In this document: positions 56,701-64,000 of the stretch, piece after piece
Layout: every line of letters starts with the position of its first letter
Numbering within the stretch: position 1 is the stretch's first letter
Assembly: GCF_032463525.1 (NCBI RefSeq)
Contig: NZ_CP135971.1
Location: forward strand, 3,534,001-3,598,000
Source: Pseudomonas sp. DTU_2021_1001937_2_SI_NGA_ILE_001
Lineage (GTDB): Bacteria > Pseudomonadota > Gammaproteobacteria > Pseudomonadales > Pseudomonadaceae
Direction: 5' to 3'
DNA length: 64,000 bases
Made by a program: the position numbers and the translations under genes
Notes under the pieces: model-generated
Databases searched by the model: none
Told to the model about the DNA's origin: nothing
Seen by the model: the letters and a program-made list of their open reading frames with translations, nothing else

Positions 56701-58167
56701 CTCGACGGCCAGGTGATCAGCGACTTCGAGCGCGACCGCCTGCACCGCGAAGTGCTGCGTACCCAGGGGCAACTGACCACCCGCAGCCTCTACGACCGCG
56801 CCGGTCGCGTGCGTTCGAGGCTGCGCGGCCCGGCCATGCAGGCCCCGCAATTGCCGGCCCAGGCCGAAGACGATTACCAGTACGACGCCATCGACAACCT
56901 GGTGGGCAAGCAACGCCGTGACCGCCAGGCGCCCGGCGATGCTCGGCAACTGCTGGGCTACGACAGCACCGGGCGGATCATCGCCAGCCAGGACAGCCCC
57001 AGCGGCTATAGCGAAACCTTCGCCTGGGACGCCGCGGCCAACCTGCTGGATGCCCCGCGCAGCGGCGGCCTGGTGCGGCATAACCGTCTGCTCACTTACC
57101 AGGACAAACGCTACCGTTACGACGCCTTCGGCCGCATGGTCGAGAAACGCAGTGCCCGGCATGGCGTGCAGCAGTTCAGCTACGACGCGCAGAGCCGCCT
57201 GGTGGAAGTGCGCAACGCCAACGGCAACCGCGTGCGCATGCACTACGACCCGCTGGGCCGGCGCATCGCCAAGACCGAGCTGCACGCCAGCGGCCTGGTG
57301 CTCGGCGAAACCCGCTTCATCTGGGATGGCATGCGCCTGCTGCAGGAGCAGCGCAACCACCTCACCAGCCTGTACCTGTACAACCAGGGCAGCTTCGAAC
57401 CGCTGGCGCGGGTCGACGGACTGGGCGCGCAACAACGGGTGCGCTATTACCACAACGACCCCAGCGGGCTGCCGCAGCAGCTGACCGACCGCGACGGCCA
57501 GAGCGTCTGGCAGGCGCAGTATCAGGTATGGGGCAATACCCTGCGCGAGACCCGCGCCGCGCATTACGTCGAAGAACAGAACCTGCGCTTCCAGGGCCAG
57601 TACCTGGACCGCGAGACGGGCCTGCACTACAACACCCTGCGCTTCTTCGACCCGGACATCGGCCGCTTCACCACCCAGGACCCCATCGGCCTGGCCGGCG
57701 GCCTGAACCTCTACGCCTACGCACCGAACCCGCTGGGCTGGGCCGACCCGCTGGGGCTGAGCAAGTGCGGCACCTCCAGCCGCAAACGGCCACCGGGGCC
57801 GACCCTGGACAAGCGCACCACCGACAGCTTCACCAACGGCAAGTACACCAACCGCCAGCTGACCCGCAACGAGCGCTACTACAAGTACCATGGCGTGGAT
57901 AACCGCACCGGCCGCAAGGTGTCGTGGCTGACCAACCAGAAGTACACCTCCGAGGACGCCCTGCGCCGCGACCTGGCGATCCGCCACGACTGGGGTGTGA
58001 AGATCACCAAGGTGTCGGAGTTCGAAGTGCCCAAGGGCACCTGGGTCAGCGAAGGGCCGGCGGCCCTGCAGGGTCCAGGCCTCGATTACCCCGGTGGCGG
58101 CTATCAGGCTGTCATCACCAACCTGCCCCGCGCGTGGGTGCTCAAGACCACAGGAGTCCCCTGGTAA
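53746..58167 (+). CDS. Rhs effector 1 (prePAAR-TM-PAAR-Rhs, C-terminal toxin possibly TNT-like)
   Basis: 1473 residues. The prePAAR motif AARLGDGLEH (8-17) is followed by a hydrophobic region (~25-80), a PAAR domain (~180-260), and a long run of YD/RHS repeats (~330-1310). The core ends in DPIGLAGGLNLYAYAPNP and the autocleavage-type DPLGL (~1334-1338). The 135-residue tip (57760-58164) has LTRNERYYKYHG, SWLTNQKYTSEDALRRDLA, EVPKGTWVSEGPAALQG and YPGGGYQ (from ~1449). The PGGG-x-Q ending recalls the catalytic-glutamine region of TNT-type NAD glycohydrolases, but other ADP-ribosyltransferase-like folds are possible. Confidence 0.88.
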   Translation: MSDAAIWAARLGDGLEHTSMMADIVGGVLEVAANVAIGALATAAVVAATGITVATGGLGACVLGAVVGLVVGVVMAKTGADTGLSRLCESIGNGLFPPSIQATITTGSKDTHTNNLPAARAAGWVPPGVQVSEEEDPEADASYWDMAKNFFSQMWRPTVAVPAPGAQPLPEDEITCTKHPPMPPQYLAEGSDKVTINGQPAVRSGDRSTCEAVVVSAGPISPDVRIGGDKLVVREIRSGKTPGVGLAVTVLMMLKGSKGKFLSNLPCMLLGAVNAFVVGQATNALTRAIVGSPNPVHAPTGAKVLGEDDELDFVLPALLPIDWQRVYNSHDARCDGLFGAGWSVAYEVSVEILAHADGGETLLYIDEQGRRIDMGVIPLGGATFSAGEGLCVRRHASGQLLIESDDGLYRLFEPSPLDPRRLRLTLLGERNDNRIHLDYDDQGRLRRLRDNHSQVQVELGYSERWPGRVSHIERLYPDQEREVLCRYAYDAQGDLAEVYDANGQLRRRFAYDQGRRMIEHQRPGGLRCFYTWGWVDNREWRVVRHWTDDGDEYHYDYDLQAGRTTVRDGLGRSSTRVWNAQHQVTEYRDHLDHTWRFDWDDERQLIGATDPQGGQYRFDYDDAGNLTASLDPLGRRTSTLWLEHWALPLAETDAAGQTWQYRYDARGNCIRETDPLGQATRYRYDAHGQVVEIIDAADKRKQLQWNAFGQLVQHTDCSGYPTHFAYDRRGNLQSVTDALGERTLYHHDAQGRLLGSEQPDGRTEQYQRDASGQLVGFTDAAGYTTRYRYDRRGQVRQRLDSQGRQVQFDYDAYGRLLALGNENGEYYRFAWDAADRLVEQHDLDGARRCYAYDACDQLTRVEHHPAALASAVAVAVAPVPAPLVQTLERDAAGRLLRRRNADGCTTYRYDALDRMTEVTFTDLAGETQTLGFAYDALGQLVEERSGAGTLCHQHDELGNLIQTQLPDGRLLNRLYYGSGHLHQINLDGQVISDFERDRLHREVLRTQGQLTTRSLYDRAGRVRSRLRGPAMQAPQLPAQAEDDYQYDAIDNLVGKQRRDRQAPGDARQLLGYDSTGRIIASQDSPSGYSETFAWDAAANLLDAPRSGGLVRHNRLLTYQDKRYRYDAFGRMVEKRSARHGVQQFSYDAQSRLVEVRNANGNRVRMHYDPLGRRIAKTELHASGLVLGETRFIWDGMRLLQEQRNHLTSLYLYNQGSFEPLARVDGLGAQQRVRYYHNDPSGLPQQLTDRDGQSVWQAQYQVWGNTLRETRAAHYVEEQNLRFQGQYLDRETGLHYNTLRFFDPDIGRFTTQDPIGLAGGLNLYAYAPNPLGWADPLGLSKCGTSSRKRPPGPTLDKRTTDSFTNGKYTNRQLTRNERYYKYHGVDNRTGRKVSWLTNQKYTSEDALRRDLAIRHDWGVKITKVSEFEVPKGTWVSEGPAALQGPGLDYPGGGYQAVITNLPRAWVLKTTGVPW

Positions 58168-58430
58168 TGCCTTTGCAAGAATTGCTCGACGCCCTGGACA
58201 CCCTGATCCAGGCCCTGAACAAAGCCGGCAAGCCGCCGGCCGCCTTCTTTGCCGACCGCGCCGCCGAACTGCGCCAGGCCAGCCCGGGCGATGCTGGTGT
58301 ACGCGACAACCTGCAGGCGCTGGCGACCTGCATGCCGATGGCCCAGTACGGCGACTTTTCCCTGGAAGAGGAAGCGCTGCTGGGCAAGGTCGTCGACCTG
58401 GCCGGCGATTGCCTGAAAGCCCTCCCCTGA
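58167..58430 (+). CDS. Small acidic protein, probable immunity for Rhs effector 1
   Basis: 87 residues, predicted helical and acidic, no signal peptide, consistent with neutralising a cytoplasmic toxin. The ATG shares one base with the Rhs stop (TAATG) and a CAGGAG ribosome binding site lies 10 bases upstream inside the Rhs tip. I do not recognise a family; the role comes from position. Confidence 0.65.
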   Translation: MPLQELLDALDTLIQALNKAGKPPAAFFADRAAELRQASPGDAGVRDNLQALATCMPMAQYGDFSLEEEALLGKVVDLAGDCLKALP

Positions 58431-58488
58431 GCCGATGCAACAGGACCTGACGTCATGGAACGACGCCTTGCAGTACGGATGAACCGCC

Positions 58489-61400
58489 ATGTCTGACGCC
58501 GCCATCTGGGCCGCCCGCCTGGGCGACGGCTTGGAGCACACCTCGATGATGGCCGACATCGTCGGCGGTGTGCTGGAAGTGGCCGCCACTGTGGCCATCG
58601 GCGCCCTGGCCACCGCTGCCGTGGCAGCGGCCACCGGTATCACCGTCGCCACCGGCGGCCTGGGCGCTTGCGTCCTCGGCGCGGTGGTCGGCCTGGTGGT
58701 GGGTGTGGTGATGGCCAAGACCGGCGCCGACACCGGCCTGTCGCGCTTGTGCGAAAGCATCGGCAATGGCCTTTTCCCGCCCAGCATCCAGGCGACCATC
58801 GCCACGGGCTCGAAAGACACCCTCACCAACAACCTGCCTGCAGCCCGCGCCGCCGGCTGGGTGCCGCCCGGCGTGCAGGTCAGTGAAGAACAGGCCCCCG
58901 AGGCCGAAGCCAGCTACTGGGACATCGCCAAGAACATCTTCGCGCAAATGTGGCGGCCCACCGTCGCCACCCCGGCACCGGGCGCCGAGCCGCTGCCGGA
59001 AGACAAGGTGCTGTGCAGCAAGCACACGCCCATGCCCGAGCAGTACCTGGCCGAGGGCTCGGACAAGGTGACCATCAACGGTCAGCCCGCGGTGCGCAGC
59101 GGCGACCGCAGCACCTGCGAGGCAGTGGTGGTGTCGGCCGGGCCGATCTCGCCGGACGTGCGCATCGGTGGCGACAAGCTGGTGGTGCGCGAGATCCGCA
59201 GCGGCAAGACCCCCGGCGTGGGCCTGGCGGTCACCGTGCTGATGATGCTCAAGGGCAGCAAGGGCAAGTTCCTCAGCAACCTGCCGTGCATGGCCCTGGG
59301 CATGGTCAACAGCTATGCGGTGAGCGCGGCGACCAACGCCGTGGTACGCGCCACCAGCGCCTCGCCCAACCCGGTGCATGCCGCTACGGGCGCCAAGGTG
59401 CTCAGTGGCGATGACGAACTGGATTTCCTCCTGCCGGCGCTGCTGCCCATCGAATGGCAGCGTTTCTACAACAGCCGTGACGAACGCCATGACGGCCTGT
59501 TCGGCGTTGGCTGGAGCGTGGCCTATGAAGTGTGCGTGGAGATCCAGGCGCATCCAGAGGGCGGCGAGCGGCTGGTGTACACCGACGAACAGGGCCGACG
59601 CATCGACATGGGTGTGATCCCGCTGGGTGGCGCGGTGTTCAGCGCCGGCGAAGGCCTGAGCGTCAAGCGCCACGCCCGTGGCCAGTTGCTGATCGAAAGC
59701 GAAGACGGCCTGTACCGCCTGTTCGAGCCCTCGCCGCTGAACCCTTCGCGGCTGCGCCTGGCGCTGCTCAGCGACCGCAACGAGAACCGCATCCTGCTCG
59801 ACTACGACGAGCAAGGGCGCATCCGTGGCCTGCGTGACGGGCTCGACCAGGTGACGCTGGCGCTGCATTACTCGGCCGCCTGGCCACGCCGGCTCAGCCA
59901 TATCGAACGCCAGTACGCCGATGGCCAGCACGAAATACTGGCGCGCTATGCCCTGGACGCCCAGGGCCAGCTGGCCGAAGTGCGCGACGCCAACGGCGAG
60001 GTACAACGGCGCTTCGCCTATGACGCGGGGCAGCGCCTGGTCGAGCATCAGTTGCCCAGCGGGCTGCGCTGCGGCTACGACTGGGCACAGGGTGCCGACG
60101 GCCACTGGCGCGTGGTGCATCACTGGACCGATGCCGGTGACGAATACTGGTTCGACTACGACCTGGCAGTCGGCAGCACGCAGGTTCGCGACGGCCTGGG
60201 GCGGGTCAGCGGGCGCCGCTGGAATGCCCAGCAGCAGATCACCGAATACACCGACACCCTGGGCCATACCTGGCACTTCGAGTGGAACGACGAGCGTCAG
60301 TGGCTGGGCGCTCGCGACCCGCAGGGCGGCGAATGGCGCTTCACCTACGACGAAGCCGGTAACCTGGCGGAGAGCCGCGACCCGCTGGGCCAGACCGAAG
60401 CGGTGTCGTGGCTGGAGCACTGGTCGCTGCCACGCACCGAGACCGACAAGGCCGGCGGCCAGTGGCGCTACCGTTACGACGCGCGTGGCAATTGCACGCA
60501 GGAGACCGACCCGCTCGGCCAGGTGACCCGCTATCGCTACGACGACCTGGGGCAGGTGGTGGAGATCATCGATGCCGCCGGGCGCAGCAAGACCCTGCGC
60601 TGGAACGCCAGCGGCCAGTTGCAGGAATACACCGACTGCTCCGGCTACCCCACCCGTTATGCCTATGACCGCCGCGGCTACCTGCAGACCCTCACCGACG
60701 CCTTGGGCGAACGTACGCAGTTCGAGCACGATGCACAGGGTCGTCTGCTGCGCATCCAGTTGCCTGACGGGCGCATCGAGCAGTTCCAGCGTGACGCCGC
60801 CGGCCAGCTCACCGGCTATATCGACCCGGCCGGGCATGCCACCCGCTACAGCTATGACCGACGCGGCCTGGTACGCCAACGCATCGACCCGCTCGGCCAC
60901 CCGGTGCGTTTCGACTACGACGCCTATGGCCGCCTGCAAACCCTGAGCAACGAGAACGGCGAGCACTACCGCTTCCGCTGGGACGCCGGCGACCGCCTGG
61001 TGGAACAGCAGGACCTGGACGCCAGTGCACGGCGTTACGCCTACGATGCCCTGGGCAACCTGACCGCCCTCACCCACTTGCCCGCGCCCCACGGCGCCGG
61101 CCTGGCTGTGCTTCCCGAGCAACCCACGGCCCCCCTGGAGCAGCGCCTGGAGCGCGATGCGCTGGGGCGACTGGTGGCCAAGCACACCGCTGACGGCCTG
61201 ACCCGCTACCGCTACACACCACTGGACCAATTGACCGGGGTGAGCTTCGAAGGGTCGGATGCCGCGCCCCAGGAACTGGGCTTCGCCTATGACGCTCTCG
61301 GCCAGTTACGCGAACAGCACGCCGCCGACGGCAGCCTGCAGCACGAATACGACGAGCTGGGCAACCTGACCCGCACGCGCCTGCCCGACGGGCGCTGGCT

Positions 61401-62865
61401 CAACCAGCTGTATTACGGCAGCGGCCACCTGCACCAGATCAACCTCGACGGCCAGGTGATCAGCGACTTCGAGCGCGACCGCCTGCACCGCGAGGTGCTG
61501 CGCACCCAGGGCCGACTCAGCACGCGCAGCCAGTACGACCGCGCCGGACGCCTGCGAGCCCGGCTGCGCAGCCCGGCCAGCCAGGCGCCGCAGCTGCCGG
61601 CGCAGCGCGAGCAGCAATTCGACTTCGACCCGGCCGACAACCTGGTCGGGCGCCTGCAACGCGACCGCCAGCCACCCCTGGACCGCCGCGACCTGCTGCA
61701 GTACGACGCCAACGGGCGCATCGTCGCCAGCCAGGACAACCGCTACGGGCACAGCGAGACCTTCGCCTGGGACGCCGCCGCCAACCTGCTCGACAGCCCG
61801 CTCAAGGGTGCCGGCTTCGTGCGGCATAACCAGGTGCTGACCTACCAGGACAAGCGCTACCGCTACGACGCCTTCGGCCGCACCGTGGAAAAACGCAGCG
61901 CCCGCCACGGCGTGCAACGCTTCGCCTATGACGCCGAACACCGCCTGGTGGAAGTGCGCAACGACAACGGCCACCGCGTGCGCATGCACTACGACCCGTT
62001 GGGCCGGCGCATCGCCAAGACCGAACACGACCGCCACGGCCAGGCCTTGGGCGAAACCCGTTTCACCTGGGACGGCCTGCGCCTGTTGCAGGAGCACCGC
62101 AACGGCCTGGACAGCCTGTACGTCTACCTCGAAGACAGCTACGAACCCCTGGCCCGCGTCGACGGCAAGGGCGACCAGCAGCGCATCCGCCATTACCACA
62201 ACGACCTCAACGGCCTGCCCGAGCAACTCACCGACCACGCCGGCCAGACCGTCTGGCAGGCCCGTTACCAGGTATGGGGCAACACCTTGCGCGAAGTGCG
62301 CGAGCCCTACTACGTCGAAGAACAGAACCTGCGCTTCCAGGGCCAGTACCTGGACCGCGAGACCGGCCTGCACTACAACACCTTCAGGTTCTACGACCCG
62401 GACATCGGCCGCTTCACCACCCCCGACCCGATTGGTCTGGCGGGAGGGATCAACCTGTATCAATACGCACCGAATCCGATTGGGTGGGTGGATCCGTGGG
62501 GGTGGAAAGGCTGCTCGGTCAAAAAGGGTGATGGTCGAACACACGATATCGTCCTTGAACTCACCAGAAAACAATATAAGCAAGCCTTCGGCCACATAAG
62601 ATCAGTTATCAAGTCCACGGGGCGCGATATTTTCACCATCAATAGGGTTGGCGCAGATAAAAATCGGAAACTCTCGCTGTCTGGCTATCCGACGCGAGCT
62701 GGGAAAGACCGCGACGAGTTTCCGATGGCCATGTTCAAAGAGGGCGGTAAAGGCGCAAGCGTTCGTTACATCGACCCGAGCGACAACCGTGGAGCGGGCT
62801 CATCTATTGCACATGCACTCGATCCCTATCCCGATGGGACCACAGTCAAGATAGTTGTGAAATGA
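58489..62865 (+). CDS. Rhs effector 2 (prePAAR-TM-PAAR-Rhs, NucA/NucB-like DNase tip)
   Basis: 1458 residues. The first ~270 residues are almost identical to Rhs effector 1, including AARLGDGLEH. The PAAR and YD-repeat core follow, ending in DPIGLAGGINLYQYAPNP and DPWGW. The ~119-residue tip (62506-62862) contains GRDIFTINRVGADKNRKLSL and DEFPMAMFKEGGKGASV (from ~1409), matching the catalytic DEYPFA..EGG region of NucA/NucB deoxyribonucleases. The tip has visibly lower G+C than the core, a sign of exchange. Confidence 0.88.
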   Translation: MSDAAIWAARLGDGLEHTSMMADIVGGVLEVAATVAIGALATAAVAAATGITVATGGLGACVLGAVVGLVVGVVMAKTGADTGLSRLCESIGNGLFPPSIQATIATGSKDTLTNNLPAARAAGWVPPGVQVSEEQAPEAEASYWDIAKNIFAQMWRPTVATPAPGAEPLPEDKVLCSKHTPMPEQYLAEGSDKVTINGQPAVRSGDRSTCEAVVVSAGPISPDVRIGGDKLVVREIRSGKTPGVGLAVTVLMMLKGSKGKFLSNLPCMALGMVNSYAVSAATNAVVRATSASPNPVHAATGAKVLSGDDELDFLLPALLPIEWQRFYNSRDERHDGLFGVGWSVAYEVCVEIQAHPEGGERLVYTDEQGRRIDMGVIPLGGAVFSAGEGLSVKRHARGQLLIESEDGLYRLFEPSPLNPSRLRLALLSDRNENRILLDYDEQGRIRGLRDGLDQVTLALHYSAAWPRRLSHIERQYADGQHEILARYALDAQGQLAEVRDANGEVQRRFAYDAGQRLVEHQLPSGLRCGYDWAQGADGHWRVVHHWTDAGDEYWFDYDLAVGSTQVRDGLGRVSGRRWNAQQQITEYTDTLGHTWHFEWNDERQWLGARDPQGGEWRFTYDEAGNLAESRDPLGQTEAVSWLEHWSLPRTETDKAGGQWRYRYDARGNCTQETDPLGQVTRYRYDDLGQVVEIIDAAGRSKTLRWNASGQLQEYTDCSGYPTRYAYDRRGYLQTLTDALGERTQFEHDAQGRLLRIQLPDGRIEQFQRDAAGQLTGYIDPAGHATRYSYDRRGLVRQRIDPLGHPVRFDYDAYGRLQTLSNENGEHYRFRWDAGDRLVEQQDLDASARRYAYDALGNLTALTHLPAPHGAGLAVLPEQPTAPLEQRLERDALGRLVAKHTADGLTRYRYTPLDQLTGVSFEGSDAAPQELGFAYDALGQLREQHAADGSLQHEYDELGNLTRTRLPDGRWLNQLYYGSGHLHQINLDGQVISDFERDRLHREVLRTQGRLSTRSQYDRAGRLRARLRSPASQAPQLPAQREQQFDFDPADNLVGRLQRDRQPPLDRRDLLQYDANGRIVASQDNRYGHSETFAWDAAANLLDSPLKGAGFVRHNQVLTYQDKRYRYDAFGRTVEKRSARHGVQRFAYDAEHRLVEVRNDNGHRVRMHYDPLGRRIAKTEHDRHGQALGETRFTWDGLRLLQEHRNGLDSLYVYLEDSYEPLARVDGKGDQQRIRHYHNDLNGLPEQLTDHAGQTVWQARYQVWGNTLREVREPYYVEEQNLRFQGQYLDRETGLHYNTFRFYDPDIGRFTTPDPIGLAGGINLYQYAPNPIGWVDPWGWKGCSVKKGDGRTHDIVLELTRKQYKQAFGHIRSVIKSTGRDIFTINRVGADKNRKLSLSGYPTRAGKDRDEFPMAMFKEGGKGASVRYIDPSDNRGAGSSIAHALDPYPDGTTVKIVVK

Positions 62866-62876
62866 CGGAGAAATCC

Positions 62877-63479
62877 ATGAACACTGACGACATTAAAAAC
62901 AGTCTGATTTCAGCGAATAGTGACTTTCAGAAGCACATCGAAAAGCTACCAAAGCGCAGTCAAAAGACAGCCAAATCTCTGTTGGAAGCCGTTGTGAGGT
63001 TGGCTTACGTACTTTACTCAAGCGGGGAGACCGAGCAAGCGGAACAACTCGTAGGTCCTCTCTCCGAAATCCCATTTTCGAATAGCTACGACTACTGGAC
63101 GTGGATAGAAGCGGCTTTGGTCTTGAAGGGAACCCTGGCTAAAGCAGCGGGTGACAAGATCGCTTTCACAGAGGCACTGCAAACCGCTCAATTGGCCCTT
63201 GAAACCGGCACGGAGCTGCAGGTAAGCGTCAAGGCGGCCGTTCACCAGCGCTTTCTCAACGGTCAGATGCTCGATGATAGCTTTGATCAGGAAGACGATG
63301 AGCGTGACGCATTCGAGATGCGCATCAACTACCTCATGACGCTTTGCAAGATTCGCTTCTTTGGCGGGAGCGAGACTTGGCCTGACGTCAGAACGGAGAG
63401 CGCCATCGCCGAGGTCGTCGGGAAAATCAACGCCAGTGTTCAAGCATATGGCATTCATCAGTTGCCCCCCTTCAAGTAG
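62877..63479 (+). CDS. Probable immunity protein for Rhs effector 2 (DUF6707-like)
   Basis: 200 residues from the ATG at 62877, which follows CGGAGAAATCC; an in-frame ATG at 62862 overlaps the Rhs stop (ATGA) and would add five residues. Predicted helical, TPR-like (SGETEQAEQLVGPLSEIPFS, YDYWTWIEAALVLKGTLAKA). It resembles a family annotated DUF6707 in Rhs contexts; that label is from memory. Low G+C, like the toxin tip before it. Confidence 0.6.
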   Translation: MNTDDIKNSLISANSDFQKHIEKLPKRSQKTAKSLLEAVVRLAYVLYSSGETEQAEQLVGPLSEIPFSNSYDYWTWIEAALVLKGTLAKAAGDKIAFTEALQTAQLALETGTELQVSVKAAVHQRFLNGQMLDDSFDQEDDERDAFEMRINYLMTLCKIRFFGGSETWPDVRTESAIAEVVGKINASVQAYGIHQLPPFK

Positions 63480-63706
63480 AGGCCAAGGCACGGGGTCGAT
63501 ACGGAGAGTTCAGCCCAGCGAACCTGGCGCGGATGAAGCGTGGCTCGGCGCCAGTGGATAAGAATGGGAGTCCAATGGAACTCTACCATCACAACCCTCA
63601 ACGTTACGGAGGGAAGGACGTTAACAACCCGCGTAATTTACGCGAAGTCACCCGAGAGCAACATGCGGCACTCGACCCACATAGACAATTAGGAAGCGCG
63701 CCATGA
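63480..63706 (+). pseudogene. Orphan HNH-like toxin tip without start codon (displaced rhs-CT)
   Basis: An open frame of ~75 codons runs from the immunity gene stop to a TGA at 63704-63706 and reads AKARGRYGEFSPANLARMKR, then PMELYHHNPQRYGGKDVNNP and RNLREVTREQHAALDPHR. The HH and NPxN pattern with trailing histidine resembles HNH-type toxin tips of Rhs and contact-dependent systems. It lacks the Rhs core and any good start (first ATG at 63533 has no ribosome binding site). Its stop overlaps the next gene's ATG, so a toxin-immunity pair seems kept as a silent cassette. Confidence 0.65.
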
Positions 63707-64000
63707 CACCGTTGGAAATCATCAAGTCTTTTGTAGATGGCTCGCTGCCGCCTGCCGAGTTTGAGCGCATGCTGAACAACGACGCAGCCCTGCATACTGC
63801 ACTTGAAGCGAGCTTTACCTTGCCCGCTTACGTAAACGAGCCGGATCTGTATACGTTCTTGATCGGACAACAGTATGCCAATATTGAATCCGTCTTCAAT
63901 GTTCAGGTCATTCTGTCGGACTTTCTGAAAAGCCAAGGAGTCGAGCATGTGCCTAGCAAAAAATATGAAGAACTATTCAATCTTCTACTGAAAGTCCAGC
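63703..64000 (+). CDS. Probable immunity gene of the orphan toxin tip (3' end outside window)
   Basis: 99 codons visible, open at the right edge: MTPLEIIKSFVDGSLPPAEF, RMLNNDAALHTALEASFTLP, YVNEPDLYTFLIGQQYANIE. The ATG overlaps the orphan tip stop by 4 bp (ATGA). Soluble, no signal peptide, low G+C. Not recognised with certainty; the immunity role rests on coupling to the tip. Confidence 0.6.
   Translation, partial: MTPLEIIKSFVDGSLPPAEFERMLNNDAALHTALEASFTLPAYVNEPDLYTFLIGQQYANIESVFNVQVILSDFLKSQGVEHVPSKKYEELFNLLLKVQ

Noticed and set aside
54406..58440. Very long minus-strand frames opposite both rhs genes (also 58453-61230)
   Set aside because: YD-repeat genes in GC-rich DNA produce long antisense frames; the translations are repetitive and match nothing recognisable.
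63604..63948. Minus-strand 114-codon frame at the right edge
   Set aside because: It is antisense to the orphan toxin tip and its coupled downstream gene, and shows no recognisable motif.

Overview
The window is a high-G+C gammaproteobacterial chromosome segment that looks like Pseudomonas, most likely the P. putida group or a close relative. Reasons: the rfbBACD to dctBD neighbourhood, clustered REP elements with a GCGGCTNNAGCCGC core, Gac/Rsm-type small RNAs, and a type VI secretion (T6SS) locus with the gene content of the P. aeruginosa HSI-I (H1) type (tagQRST, ppkA, pppA, tagF, fha). Species assignment is inference.

Left part (1-18450), mostly core genome. A large phosphotransferase / M23-like / class III aminotransferase fusion runs off the left edge on the minus strand. 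A tightly overlapping dTDP-L-rhamnose operon (rfbBACD) is followed by a DctB/DctD-type two-component system and a YiiD-like thioesterase. Then come cysQ-nudE (minus) divergent from yrfG, a BON-LysM protein (minus) divergent from a LysR regulator, fdhD overlapping a YdeP-like molybdopterin oxidoreductase, a glycine-zipper envelope protein, a hotdog thioesterase and a small membrane protein. Two intergenic gaps hold REP/REPIN clusters.

Middle (18450-18910). Two tandem RsmX-like small RNAs, each with its own promoter, GGA-loop hairpins and a strong terminator. The first hairpin shows compensatory changes between the copies. They lie immediately beside the T6SS locus, and both divergent T6SS leaders carry GGA-containing sequences at their ribosome binding sites.

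Right part (18909-64000), the T6SS. A minus-strand operon reads fha-tssJ-tssK-tssL-tssM-tagF-pppA-ppkA-tagT-tagS-tagR-tagQ, followed by a candidate hydrophobic effector, a four-helix membrane protein (candidate immunity) and an M48 protease. ppkA is split by an apparent one-base frameshift between its kinase and von Willebrand A halves. A plus-strand operon reads tssA-tssB-tssC-hcp, then a Tae4-type amidase with a lipoprotein immunity candidate in the slot where tagJ sits in P. aeruginosa, then tssE-tssF-tssG-clpV, a 63-residue membrane protein, vgrG, and an Eag chaperone. Two tandem Rhs effectors follow, with near-identical N-termini but unrelated toxin tips: the first possibly TNT-like, the second NucA/NucB DNase-like, each followed by its own small gene. 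The window ends with a start-less HNH-like orphan toxin tip and the beginning of its probable immunity gene, a typical displaced rhs-CT module.

Working model: TagQRST-PpkA-PppA-Fha-TagF control firing of the TssA-M/Hcp/ClpV machine after translation, Gac/Rsm small RNAs control it at the mRNA level, and Tae4, the two Rhs proteins and possibly the 301-residue hydrophobic protein are the payload.
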